From contig NZ_CP141184.1 in assembly GCF_035609205.1 (NCBI RefSeq), forward strand, positions 1,702,501-1,766,500: 64,000 bases of DNA. The letters run 5' to 3'. The position numbers and the translations under genes are program-made. The notes beneath the pieces were generated by a model. It made no database searches and had not been told where the DNA came from. It was given only the letters and a program-made list of their open reading frames with translations. This stretch comes from Hymenobacter sp. GOD-10R (GTDB lineage: Bacteria; Bacteroidota; Bacteroidia; Cytophagales; Hymenobacteraceae). Shown one piece after another: positions 27,531 to 35,856 of the stretch (positions within the stretch are counted from its first letter, which is position 1; each line of letters starts with the position of its first letter).

Positions 27531-28109
27531 ATGATTGATCAACTAGATCACGCTCAGAAAGCTATCAAACAGATAAAAATAACGTGCGAGCAAGCGGCTG
27601 CTCCGTTATTGCATGTTGCCCAAAAAGGAGCACAGTTGACGCATTTTTTTGATTTTGATATATCTAGCTTACGAGATTACTCTAGCGAAGACATTCGTTA
27701 CTCCAAGGAGTACCAAGAAGTCTTTTCTAAACTCCTAGCAATATGGGGACCTGTTGTATATGTCTTCGAGATAGATTCCGATGTTGATCCAGCTCAAGTG
27801 TTAGCCGCTGCAAAATCGTATTCTGGTGAAAGAGCGTTACCAGCTTTCCGTAAAGGAACAAACGAAGTATCTCGGGTGCTGTACGTAGGCAAGGTGAAGC
27901 GGAATTTTTGGGGCCGCGTGATCCAACACTTGGGATTCTATAAAGTACCTGCTACACAAGGCTTACAGCTTTTTCACTGGGGGCGAGAACTGAATTTGAA
28001 GTTGAAACTAACGGTTTTTGAATTTGAACCAGACATGGTCGAATTACTACCATTATTAGAAAATGCGGTGGCGCAGGTATTGGAGCCTCTTGTTGGTAAA
28101 CACAAGTAA
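27531..28109 (+). CDS. Divergent GIY-YIG nuclease-like protein
   Basis: A 192-residue protein whose second half shows the order of a GIY-YIG domain: VVYVFEI at about 75-81 in place of GIY, VLYVGK at 116-121 in place of YIG, an Arg at 129 (WGRVIQH), and a Glu at 177 in LLENAVAQVLEPLVG, the usual metal ligand. The first 70 residues are helical and unassigned. The key Tyr, Gly, Lys, Arg and Glu positions are kept, so catalysis is possible. No other nuclease or methylase is adjacent. It follows menA closely and ends at a terminator. Family assignment is by motif only; whether it cuts DNA is unknown. Confidence 0.68.
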   Translation: MIDQLDHAQKAIKQIKITCEQAAAPLLHVAQKGAQLTHFFDFDISSLRDYSSEDIRYSKEYQEVFSKLLAIWGPVVYVFEIDSDVDPAQVLAAAKSYSGERALPAFRKGTNEVSRVLYVGKVKRNFWGRVIQHLGFYKVPATQGLQLFHWGRELNLKLKLTVFEFEPDMVELLPLLENAVAQVLEPLVGKHK

Positions 28110-28110
28110 A

Positions 28111-28152
28111 AACAAAAAACCCCGGCTACTCTCGTAACCGGGGCTTTTTGTT
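28111..28152. terminator. Bidirectional terminator
   Basis: A GC stem (CCCCGG paired with CCGGGG) flanked by AAAAAA and TTTTTG lies between the GIY-YIG-like gene and the convergent helicase gene. Confidence 0.88.
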
Positions 28153-28160
28153 TTAGGAGA

Positions 28161-29750
28161 TTACTCAGCGCTCGGCGCAGCTGGTGCTACACTAACGCCA
28201 TCAGCCGCACCGCCTTCCGCTTGTGGCCGACGGCCATTGCGGTTGCGGCCGCCGCGCTTGCGTCGGCGCTGGCCTTCTGTTTGTTCGGTTCCTTCGGCGC
28301 GCGGCTCACGAGGAGCTTCACCTTCCGGACGCGGGGCGCGCGGTGGGCGAGGGGCACGCGGCTCCTTCGCAACAGGCACGGATCCGGCTTCGACGGGCGC
28401 TGTACCATTTTCAGGCGCAGCAGCAACGGCCGGACGCTCTTCGCGGCGCGGGCCACGACCACCGTCGCGGCGGCGCTCACCGCTGCCTTCACCACGGGGT
28501 TTGTCGCCTTCGCGCCGTGGGCCACGACCATTGCGGTCGGAGCTGCCGCCACGGCCGTCGCGGCCGCCTACTTTACCGCGCAAGCCGCTGAAGCGCTTGG
28601 GGTCAAACTCGGGGGCTGGACCTAGGCCTAGCTCCTCGGTAATGTTTTGCTTGTCGACTTCACGCTCGATCAGCTTCTCAATCTTCACCACACGGTCCTG
28701 ATCTTGGTCGCTGATGAAGGTGATGGCCGTACCAGTTGTGGCGGCGCGGGCCGTGCGGCCGATACGGTGTACGTAGTCCTCAGCGGCGCGCGGAATGTCG
28801 TAGTTCACCACGTGGCTCAAGGAGTCGATATCGATGCCGCGGCTGAGCACGTCGGTGGCTACTAAGATCGGGAATTGCTTGTTTTTAAACTCGCGCATGA
28901 TCTTCTCGCGCTCTTCCTGGGTGCGGTCGGAGGAGATACCCTGCGCCACGTAGCCTAGCTTATTGATGGCCCGCACGATGCCGCCCACAGCCGCTTTCTG
29001 CGACGTAAACAGCACCATGCTCTGCACGTTCTGCGTTTTGAGCAGGTGCTCCAACAAGTAGATCTTCTGGCGGTCGAAGGCCATGTAGAACTGCTGGTTG
29101 ATGCCTTCCGCTGGCTTCGATACCGCCAGGCGAATTTCTTCCGGCTGGTTCAGCAGCTGCTTCGAAAACTCCTTGATTTTGTTAGGCATGGTAGCCGAAA
29201 ACAATAGCGTCTGGCGCTGCTTCGGCAAGTGCCGCACAATGCTCAAGATGTCATCGGAAAAGCCCATGTCCATCATCTTGTCAGCCTCGTCGAGCACCAA
29301 GTAGTTGAGCTTGTCGAAGTTGACGTAGCCCATCTGCATGTGCGCAATCAAGCGGCCCGGCGTGGCGATAATAATATCGGCGCCGCCCGTGAGGGCACGT
29401 TTCTGCTGCTCCCAGCCTTCGCTTTTGCCACCGCCATAAATGGCAATGCTGCTCGCTTCCACGAAGTAGCCGAACCCTGTTACCTGCTCGTCAATCTGGG
29501 TAGCTAGCTCGCGCGTGGGCACCAAGATCAGCGTGCTGGTGTGGTCGTGGTTGGCATGCGAAATTTTATCGAGTAGCGGAATAAGATAAGCGGCCGTCTT
29601 GCCCGTGCCGGTTTGGGCGCAGGCAATCAAGTCTTTCCCCTCGATAATCTTTGGAATGGCCTGCTCCTGAATGGGCGTGGCCTGTAAGTAGTTCATGGCA
29701 TCCACGCCGGCCAGCAGGTCGTCGTGGAGATTAAAGTCGTGAAACGTCAA
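28161..29750 (-). CDS. DEAD-box ATP-dependent RNA helicase with RG-rich tail
   Basis: A 529-residue RhlE-type helicase. Conserved motifs are the Q motif ATPIQEQAIP, Walker A AQTGTGKTAAY, the DEAD box in YLVLDEADKMMDMGF, SAT in LLFSATMP, and HRIGRTAR. The core ends near residue 385; beyond it is a low-complexity tail rich in Arg, Gly, Pro and Glu, which typically binds RNA without sequence specificity. The tail creates long shadow frames on the other strand that are not genes. Such enzymes unwind RNA during ribosome assembly and at low temperature. A TACCTTTA box lies about 80 bases upstream (29825-29832, reverse). Confidence 0.95.
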   Translation of the reverse strand: MTFHDFNLHDDLLAGVDAMNYLQATPIQEQAIPKIIEGKDLIACAQTGTGKTAAYLIPLLDKISHANHDHTSTLILVPTRELATQIDEQVTGFGYFVEASSIAIYGGGKSEGWEQQKRALTGGADIIIATPGRLIAHMQMGYVNFDKLNYLVLDEADKMMDMGFSDDILSIVRHLPKQRQTLLFSATMPNKIKEFSKQLLNQPEEIRLAVSKPAEGINQQFYMAFDRQKIYLLEHLLKTQNVQSMVLFTSQKAAVGGIVRAINKLGYVAQGISSDRTQEEREKIMREFKNKQFPILVATDVLSRGIDIDSLSHVVNYDIPRAAEDYVHRIGRTARAATTGTAITFISDQDQDRVVKIEKLIEREVDKQNITEELGLGPAPEFDPKRFSGLRGKVGGRDGRGGSSDRNGRGPRREGDKPRGEGSGERRRDGGRGPRREERPAVAAAPENGTAPVEAGSVPVAKEPRAPRPPRAPRPEGEAPREPRAEGTEQTEGQRRRKRGGRNRNGRRPQAEGGAADGVSVAPAAPSAE

Positions 29751-30031
29751 GGTTCAGCGAATTACTAGTGGATAAATGGCTGACCCTGAGTTCCCGGTCA
29801 GCAAACCGCTTAATGGTAATGTAGTAAAGGTAAGTATTTTCAACGGGCACTGCCGAGTTGTCAATAACCTAGGTAGTAACAAGCAGAATACTATTTTTAC
29901 TCTGTAGAGCCGCACTATTTTGCCGCTCGGCATCGAACGATCCAGCCATAGCAATTTAGGCTAAGAGCATCAGCAACGACGAGCCGCCAAGTAGTACGCC
30001 TCTACAGGAGACCAACGGAAGTAGTTGGTCC
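29751..30031. other. Intergenic gap upstream of the helicase gene
   Basis: About 280 bases without a gene, holding the likely helicase promoter. A short hairpin (GCTGACC with GGTCAGC, about 29779-29803) would form in the helicase leader RNA. One exact ACCTAGGT (29867-29874) lies here outside any coding frame. Confidence 0.5.
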
Positions 30032-31072
30032 TCATCCTAAGAACGCCCAATCCCCTGGGTTTTGTTCAAGTAATGCCATTTGCCACAGAATATGTTCTTC
30101 CTGAATCGGGTACGGCACGTTGTTGCGTAGCGCCTGGTACACCGCCTCGAATAGCTGCGTGTAGTCGCCTTTCAGAGAAGGAACCTGGGTTGTCGTCTTC
30201 TCGTCGTTAGGGCCAACTACCGTCAGTGTACCCTCGCTGCCGGGCGCTTCCTGCCCGTACTCCGGGGCCACCGGCGAAACGCCCTGCTGAAGCTGCGTCT
30301 CTTGTACATCGACGCGGCCCTTCTGAAAACTGCCCGTCGTACCGTGCAGCACGAAAGCCGGCAGCGGATTGGCAATCAATAAGCCGCTGGTGACGAACAC
30401 ATTCAGCCCATTTGGGTATTGCAGGTGCATGGTGAAGTAGTCGTCTACCTGCGTATTAGCCCGGTAGCGCCCCGTGGTTTTGTGGCTGCGCAAAGGCTTG
30501 CCAAACAAACTAATCACCTGATCCAGCAAGTGCGGACCTAGGTCGTACACGATGCCGCTAGCAGGCACGGCTGTTTCCTTGAAAGGCTTAGGGTTTAGCG
30601 TGGTTTTGTACCGATCGTAGCGAAAATGCACTTCGATAAGCTCGCCGAGCTGCCCACTATTAATAACCTGCTGCACAGCCTGGAAGTCGCTGTCCCAGCG
30701 GCGGTTCTGGTACACAAAAACGTGCTTGCCCATCTGCCGACCTAGGTCGAACAGCGTTTGCACTTCGGTGCTCGAGGCTGCCATGGGCTTTTCGACCAAC
30801 ACGTGCTTGCCTGCTCGCAAGGCTTGCTGCGTTAGCTCGAAGTGCGTGTTACTGGGCGTGTTCACGATGACCAGCTCAATTTCGGGGTCGGCCAGCAGCG
30901 CTTCCACACTGTCGTAGCTGATAACGCCGGGGTAGTCTTGGGCCGCCTGCTTGTGGCGGCGCTCCACGATGGCGCAGAAGTCAAAGCCGGGGTGCGTGGC
31001 GACAAAGGGTGCATGGAAAACTTTGCCCGACATCCCGTAGGCGAGTAGGCCGGTTTTGATGGCAGTAGTCAT
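30032..31072 (-). CDS. Gfo/Idh/MocA-family oxidoreductase (cytoplasmic)
   Basis: A 346-residue NAD(P)-dependent sugar or inositol oxidoreductase. The N-terminal Rossmann fold has GLLAYGMSGKVFHAPFV, a form typical of the YvaA/scyllo-inositol dehydrogenase subgroup, and the catalytic-site motif VEKPMAAS contains the conserved Glu-Lys-Pro. A second active-site block follows at YDLGPHLLDQ with the conserved His. No export signal is present, in contrast to the Tat-type relative at 49.2 kb. The substrate is unknown. Confidence 0.92.
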   Translation of the reverse strand: MTTAIKTGLLAYGMSGKVFHAPFVATHPGFDFCAIVERRHKQAAQDYPGVISYDSVEALLADPEIELVIVNTPSNTHFELTQQALRAGKHVLVEKPMAASSTEVQTLFDLGRQMGKHVFVYQNRRWDSDFQAVQQVINSGQLGELIEVHFRYDRYKTTLNPKPFKETAVPASGIVYDLGPHLLDQVISLFGKPLRSHKTTGRYRANTQVDDYFTMHLQYPNGLNVFVTSGLLIANPLPAFVLHGTTGSFQKGRVDVQETQLQQGVSPVAPEYGQEAPGSEGTLTVVGPNDEKTTTQVPSLKGDYTQLFEAVYQALRNNVPYPIQEEHILWQMALLEQNPGDWAFLG

Positions 31073-31308
31073 AGACAGAAAGTGGGTGTTCGGGCGAATA
31101 GTGGAAAAAGAAACGAAAAGCTAGCTTGGCTTCCGTTAGTAGCTAGGGGCTCCTAGTTCGTTACAAAATGATGACGAATCAAGAAGGATATAAGACTCTT
31201 ACGCAACATCTGCGGTTCTAAGCCTCGTAGGAACTGTTTGGGCTGCCTGATAACCAGCCCTTTTGCTTACCTAGACTTGCTTACAGAGCCCGTTGTTTTC
31301 GCTGCCCT

Positions 31309-32130
31309 ATGGATACGATGCCCCCCGCCGCCCTGGTCCCCAATACGCCGGATACTACCACTGTCCTTATTACGCAAGCACCTGCTACGCCGGCTGTGGC
31401 CTCGCCAGAGGAAGCTAGGTCGGAGACAGCCTCACCTACCACTACGGCTAGTCCTGAGCCGGTTGATCGATTGGAGCAGATTGTGAATGGTTTAACGCAA
31501 AAAGCAACGGCCAAACAAGAGGTATACCGCAACACGCAAGCTGCATTTACATTACTCCGGCAAGTGGCACAAAAAGTTGTGAATGAGGTGAGTGGTAAGC
31601 TTAATCCGGTTGATTCCAGTGTTGTTATCGAGTATCGGCCGGTGAACGAGATGGAGTTTCATATTAAGTTCTCCGGCGACCTGCTCATGTTTGTACTACA
31701 CTCCAACATCGTCACCTTTCCCGAGGAGTACGGCCCCATGACATCTGACTACGTGAAGGCAGACTTTCGGCGGCGCTTCTTTGGCCACCTAATGATTTAC
31801 AACTTCATGGCCGACAGCATCAAGTACCAACGCCTACACGATACGGGCTATTTGGTGGGCCGAATGCTCATCAACATTGAAAACCACTACTTCTTGGAAG
31901 GGGTAGAACAGCTTGAGATGCCCACTCAAGACCTAGTTCACGACATTGTGACGGAAACCACGATGCGCCTCTTGGTCGAAAGTGCTATGATTGCGGCCGT
32001 CAACAACGACTTGTTGGCGCAACCTATGGAGGACATTGATAAAATTACCTTGAAGCAGAAGCTAGAAAATCAGCAGGTGTGCCACCCGACTAAAGTCGGC
32101 TTCAGCTTCGCCCGCGACCAAGCGAGCTGA
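31309..32130 (+). CDS. Conserved-looking protein of unknown function
   Basis: I do not recognise this 273-residue protein. The first 50 residues are Pro/Thr/Ala-rich and probably disordered. From about residue 50 there is an ordered, mixed-charge domain with alternating strands and helices (for example EFHIKFSGDLLMFVLHSN and ENHYFLEGVEQLEMP). There is no signal peptide, membrane helix or cysteine cluster. It stands alone, with a strong terminator directly after it, and has the same base composition as its neighbours, so it is likely a resident gene. Further ATG codons exist nearby, so the start is not certain. Confidence 0.75.
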   Translation: MDTMPPAALVPNTPDTTTVLITQAPATPAVASPEEARSETASPTTTASPEPVDRLEQIVNGLTQKATAKQEVYRNTQAAFTLLRQVAQKVVNEVSGKLNPVDSSVVIEYRPVNEMEFHIKFSGDLLMFVLHSNIVTFPEEYGPMTSDYVKADFRRRFFGHLMIYNFMADSIKYQRLHDTGYLVGRMLINIENHYFLEGVEQLEMPTQDLVHDIVTETTMRLLVESAMIAAVNNDLLAQPMEDIDKITLKQKLENQQVCHPTKVGFSFARDQAS

Positions 32131-32164
32131 AGGGAGAATGAGGGGCTCTGTACCTAGCTATTTT

Positions 32165-32210
32165 AAAACGAGAAAGGACTCCCGGGCATCCGGAAGTCCT
32201 TTCTCGTTTT
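32165..32210. terminator. Bidirectional terminator
   Basis: Sixteen-bp perfect outer arms (32165-32180 and 32195-32210) with AAAA and TTTT ends, between the unknown gene and the convergent trpS. Confidence 0.92.
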
Positions 32211-32252
32211 TAGCTTAAAAACGGCAGCAGAGTGCCATTACTTGGCAGGTGC

Positions 32253-33230
32253 TTACCGGCGCAAGTACCCAACTTTCTCGCGCACTTTATTCAACACTTC
32301 CGAGCCATACGCTTGCGCTTTGCGGGCACCTTCTGCCAAGCGGGCATCAATCTCGGCGGGGTTGTTTATGAAGAAGTTAAACTGCTCCCGCTCGGTCTCG
32401 AAGCGGGTCATAATCAGGTCATACAACTCCTTTTTGGCGTGACCATAGCCGTAGCCACCGGCTAGGTAGCGCTGACGCATGTCTTCGGTTTGGACAGGCG
32501 TAGCTAGCAGCGAATAGAGTTTGAAGGTTGTGTCGTTGTCTGGGTTCTTGGGTTCTTCCAGCGGCGTGCTGTCCGACACGATGCTGCGGATGGTCTTCAG
32601 CAGGGCTTTCTCCTCCTGGAAGATGTCGATGATGTTGCCGTAGCTCTTGCTCATCTTCTGCCCGTCGAGGCCGGGAATGGTCATCAGCTGCTCATCCACG
32701 CGGGCTTGAGGCAGCACGAAGGTTTCACCGTAGCGGTTGTTAAATGCCGAGGCAATGTCGCGCGTGATTTCGAGGTGCTGCACTTGGTCTTTGCCCACCG
32801 GTACAATGTTGGCGTCGTAAAGCAGGATGTCAGCCGCCATGAGCACCGGGTAGGTAAACAAGCCCGCATTTACGTCCGATAGGCGGTTGCTTTTATCCTT
32901 GAAGGAGTGCGCATTGGCCAGCATCGGGTACGGCGTGAAGCAGCTCAGATACCACGTCAGCTCCGTCACCTGCGGCACGTCCGACTGCCGGTAGAACATG
33001 TTCTTCTCCGTGTCGAACCCGCAAGCTAGCCACGAGGCAGCTACCGCATAGGTATTTTGGCGCAGCGTTTCGGGGTCACGAACGGTCGTGAGCGAGTGCA
33101 GGTCGGCAATAAATAGTAGCGACTCGTTGGTGCTGCTTTTCGACAGTTCGACGGCGGGCAAAATGGCGCCAAGCAAGTTCCCTAGGTGAGGACGGCCGGT
33201 GCTTTGGATGCCAGTGAGAATGCGAGACAT
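32253..33230 (-). CDS. trpS: Tryptophanyl-tRNA synthetase
   Basis: A class I aminoacyl-tRNA synthetase that charges tRNA-Trp. The HIGH-like motif is STGRPHLGNLLGA and the KMSKS motif is GQKMSKSYGN. At 325 residues it has the compact bacterial TrpS size. Its start lies right beside a 90-bp inverted repeat (33239-33328), which therefore falls in its promoter or leader region. Confidence 0.96.
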   Translation of the reverse strand: MSRILTGIQSTGRPHLGNLLGAILPAVELSKSSTNESLLFIADLHSLTTVRDPETLRQNTYAVAASWLACGFDTEKNMFYRQSDVPQVTELTWYLSCFTPYPMLANAHSFKDKSNRLSDVNAGLFTYPVLMAADILLYDANIVPVGKDQVQHLEITRDIASAFNNRYGETFVLPQARVDEQLMTIPGLDGQKMSKSYGNIIDIFQEEKALLKTIRSIVSDSTPLEEPKNPDNDTTFKLYSLLATPVQTEDMRQRYLAGGYGYGHAKKELYDLIMTRFETEREQFNFFINNPAEIDARLAEGARKAQAYGSEVLNKVREKVGYLRR

Positions 33231-33238
33231 TTATTTTT

Positions 33239-33328
33239 GCTGTTAGCTAGTAGCTGTTGGCGACTACCTTTTTGGAATATTGATTTCATCTCAGGTTAGC
33301 TAATAGCCAACAGCTACTAGCTAACAGC
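33239..33328. repeat. 90-bp inverted repeat (GCTGTTAGCTAGTAGC type)
   Basis: Perfect 23-bp arms (33239-33261 and 33306-33328) surround a 44-base centre between trpS and the queuosine transporter gene, almost filling the gap. Fragments with the same vocabulary (CAACAGCTAACAGCT) recur near 35354-35372, so it belongs to a repeated sequence type. It could act as a terminator for the transporter gene upstream. Confidence 0.88.
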
Positions 33329-33332
33329 TTGT

Positions 33333-34088
33333 CTATACGCTGACGTTCTTTGCCGCTTCCTGCTGCAATTCCAGCGTGTCGTCTTTGCCTAGGTACCGGT
33401 CGATGATAGCGTGAGCTAGGTACAACACAGGCGTCAGCAGAATGGCGGCGGCAAATTTATACCAGTAATTAAAGGTTGCCACACTTATTACCTGCGCCAG
33501 CGGCCAGTTTCCGAATACATAGAAGGCCACAAACAGCACCACGAAGCTGTCTACGAGTTGCGAAACCAGTGTGGAGCCCGTCGCGCGCAGCCAGATGTAG
33601 CGCCCGCCTGTGATGCGCCGTAAGCCCTGAAATACAGAAGCATCTAGCACCTGCCCAATGATGAAGGCCGTTACGGAACCTATAATGATACCTAGGCCCT
33701 GGCGAAAGATGCTCTGGTAAGCAAACTCGATGTTGAAGGGCCGCCCCTGCGGGTCCGTCTTGTTTACGTCGAGCCAGAAGGCTGCAGGTGGGAGCTTGGT
33801 AGTAGCCAGAATAACCAAGAAAGCATAGATAATAAGCCCAACCGTCAGGTAGCTCACCCGCAGTACACCGGCCCGACCAAAGTACTCGTTGATGATGTCC
33901 GTGGTGATGAACACCACCGGCCAAATAATAACCCCTGCTGTGAGGTCGCCGGGCAAGCCAAGCAGCGCCGTTACGGAGAAGATCTTAACGCCGATGATTT
34001 CGGCAAGCAGGGCATTTACCAAAAATATCCCGCTGAGCACGAGATAGAGTTGCTGTTTTTTGTGGGCGAAGGTCTTCGTTAAAGACAT
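33333..34088 (-). CDS. Queuosine precursor transporter (VUT/YhhQ family)
   Basis: A 251-residue membrane protein with about six helices. The N-terminal part has the family pattern LLAEIIGVKIF followed by the VVFITTDIINEYFGRAGVLR block, in which the Asp and Asn-Glu-Tyr are characteristic of YhhQ transporters that import preQ0/preQ1 for tRNA queuosine modification. The later STLVSQLVDSFVVLFVAF block is also typical. It lies between trpS and rnz, both of which act on tRNA, so a loose tRNA theme is possible. Confidence 0.9.
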   Translation of the reverse strand: MSLTKTFAHKKQQLYLVLSGIFLVNALLAEIIGVKIFSVTALLGLPGDLTAGVIIWPVVFITTDIINEYFGRAGVLRVSYLTVGLIIYAFLVILATTKLPPAAFWLDVNKTDPQGRPFNIEFAYQSIFRQGLGIIIGSVTAFIIGQVLDASVFQGLRRITGGRYIWLRATGSTLVSQLVDSFVVLFVAFYVFGNWPLAQVISVATFNYWYKFAAAILLTPVLYLAHAIIDRYLGKDDTLELQQEAAKNVSV

Positions 34089-34187
34089 GAGTGCAGAAAC
34101 GGGTGAGGGGAGATTCTAGGCGTTGCGTCAAAGCAAAAAGCAGGACAGGGCCTCGCTTCACCTAGCTTTGCGCATGCGTCCAGAATC

Positions 34188-35105
34188 TTACTCCGGCAAA
34201 CTTACCGTTTTGCCTTCAGTAGCTAGCTCCACACTGTCAAATACTGCTTTGGCTTCGCGCAAGAGAGGCTCTAAGTCGCGGTAGCGCGAAGAGAAGTGTC
34301 CAATGAGCAAATGGCGCACTTCAGCTTTGCGGGCAAATAAGGCAGCCTGCCGAGCAGTGGAGTGATGCGTAGTGGCGGCCCGCTCGCGCATATCATCCAG
34401 GAAGGTAGCTTCGTGGTAGAGCAAGTCCACGCCGTGCACCAGTTCGGCATTGCTTTCCGTGTAGAGTGTATCGGAGCAGTAAGCGTAGCTGCGCGAGTGA
34501 TTGGGGGCAGTGGTCACATCGGCATTACGGACCAGCACCTGGCCAGCTTCATCGTACAGATCCTCGCCATGCGTCAGCGCCGAAAGCTGGGCGGGTGTGA
34601 GGCCCGAAAGGAGGCGCTCTTTAACGAGGTGGCGACGTTTGGGCTTCTCCCTGAATAAGTAACCGCAGCAGGCAATGCGATGCCGCATGGGCAAGGTGTG
34701 CACCGTCAGATACCGGTCTTCGTACACCTGCGCGAAAGCCGTGGTATCCACTACCGTAAACTCCAGGTTGAAAGTAAGCTGCGTGTTTGACACGCGAAAC
34801 TGCGTGGTTAGCACCTCGTCGAGGCCAGCGGGACCGAAGAGCTGAAGTGGCTCGGTGCGGCCGTGCAGATGCATGGTGGAAAGCAGGCCGAACAAACCGA
34901 AAAAGTGGTCGCCGTGCAGGTGCGAGATGAAGATGGAGCCGATGCGCTGATGGCGAATTTTGTATTCCATCAGTCGGCGCTGGGTGCCTTCACCGCAGTC
35001 AATCAGATACGCCTGACTGTCGACGGTAAGAATCTGCGCCGTGTGGTGGCGGTCCAGATAGGGCGTAGCCGAGGCGCTACCCAGAATTTTCAGCTCGAAC
35101 TCCAA
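34188..35105 (-). CDS. rnz: Ribonuclease Z
   Basis: A metallo-beta-lactamase fold endonuclease that trims the 3' ends of tRNA precursors. The HxHxDH zinc motif is plain in FISHLHGDHFFGL, with the preceding IDCGEGTQRRLM typical of RNase Z. A later Asp (YCSDTLYTE) and His (LLIGHFSSRY) complete the metal site. The 305-residue length is normal for the short bacterial form. The upstream gap separates it from the STAS gene on the same strand, an order I recognise as common in Cytophagales. Confidence 0.96.
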   Translation of the reverse strand: MEFELKILGSASATPYLDRHHTAQILTVDSQAYLIDCGEGTQRRLMEYKIRHQRIGSIFISHLHGDHFFGLFGLLSTMHLHGRTEPLQLFGPAGLDEVLTTQFRVSNTQLTFNLEFTVVDTTAFAQVYEDRYLTVHTLPMRHRIACCGYLFREKPKRRHLVKERLLSGLTPAQLSALTHGEDLYDEAGQVLVRNADVTTAPNHSRSYAYCSDTLYTESNAELVHGVDLLYHEATFLDDMRERAATTHHSTARQAALFARKAEVRHLLIGHFSSRYRDLEPLLREAKAVFDSVELATEGKTVSLPE

Positions 35106-35381
35106 AGGTGAAGGGGTAAAGGTTAACTAGCTGATGGTTGAACGGCTAAATAGAAGAATGGTTAAAAGCTTGATTATGCGTATGTTGAATGCGAAATAAA
35201 CAAGAAGCTGGCCTATTATTAGTCGGCTTCTTGTCGAGAATGCTCGCATCCATAGCTACTCAACCAGCAGCCGTTTAACCCTTCAATTATTTACTCATTG
35301 AGCACAAAAAAGCTGCTGACCGTGGGTTGTTGGCCGAATGACCCAACAACGAACAGTCAACAGCTAACAGCTCTTAAAACC
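35106..35381. other. Gap with several small hairpins between STAS gene and rnz
   Basis: About 275 bases with no gene. It contains imperfect inverted repeats: CAAGAAGC (35201) with GCTTCTTG (35226), GGTTGAACGGCT near 35132 with a near-complement near 35270, and GTTGTTGG with CCAACAAC near 35325-35350. The CAACAGCTAACAGCT word near 35357 matches an arm of the repeat at 33239-33328. These may be decayed repeat elements or terminators. Confidence 0.55.
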
Positions 35382-35756
35382 TTATTCCTTGCTCGTCAGG
35401 TCACGCTCGATGGCGTGCAGAAAAATACGGTCGATGCCTTCCTCTACCGTAGGCAGAATGTGCAGTACCGATTCGAGCTTGGAAATGGTAATGAGCTTCA
35501 TCACGTGGTCTTGAAGGCCGGTGAGCACCAACAAGCCGCCCGTCGAATTGCACAAACGGTTGGCGATTAGAATGGAGCTAAGACCCGAAGAGTCCGTGTA
35601 CTTGACATTAGCCAGGTCCAGAATCAAATTATTAATTCCTTCGGCGTTCAACTTCACAAACTCCGATTTCAGATCAGGCGCAACCGTAGTGTCGAGCTTC
35701 TTCTCATCAATCGTGATGATGGTGTAGGTGTCCTTTTTATCAATCGAGTACTTCAT
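35382..35756 (-). CDS. STAS-domain protein (anti-sigma factor antagonist type)
   Basis: A 124-residue single STAS domain. The conserved phosphorylation loop is DLANVKYTDSSGLSSIL, with the serine pair after Asp that is phosphorylated in SpoIIAA/RsbV proteins. No anti-sigma kinase gene is adjacent, so its partner lies elsewhere. A TACCTTCG box (35787-35794, reverse) sits 30 bases upstream. In Bacteroidota such lone STAS proteins may be part of a stress or partner-switching circuit; that is inference. Confidence 0.9.
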   Translation of the reverse strand: MKYSIDKKDTYTIITIDEKKLDTTVAPDLKSEFVKLNAEGINNLILDLANVKYTDSSGLSSILIANRLCNSTGGLLVLTGLQDHVMKLITISKLESVLHILPTVEEGIDRIFLHAIERDLTSKE

Positions 35757-35786
35757 GCCGGCGAAATTCGGTGGTTAAGAGAGTTG

Positions 35787-35794
35787 CGAAGGTA
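35787..35794 (-). promoter_or_regulatory. -7-like box for the STAS gene
   Basis: The reverse strand reads TACCTTCG, one base from the TAnnTTTG consensus, 30 bases before the start codon. Confidence 0.4.
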
Positions 35795-35856
35795 ACAAAA
35801 AAAGTAATGGTGCGCAGCGGTCTGCAGACTACCTAGGTCGGAGGAGAGCGCCCCGT

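Noticed and set aside
28221..28701. Three plus-strand frames of 122-154 codons
   Set aside because: They are antisense to the RG-rich, GC-rich tail of the DEAD-box helicase and show no domain.
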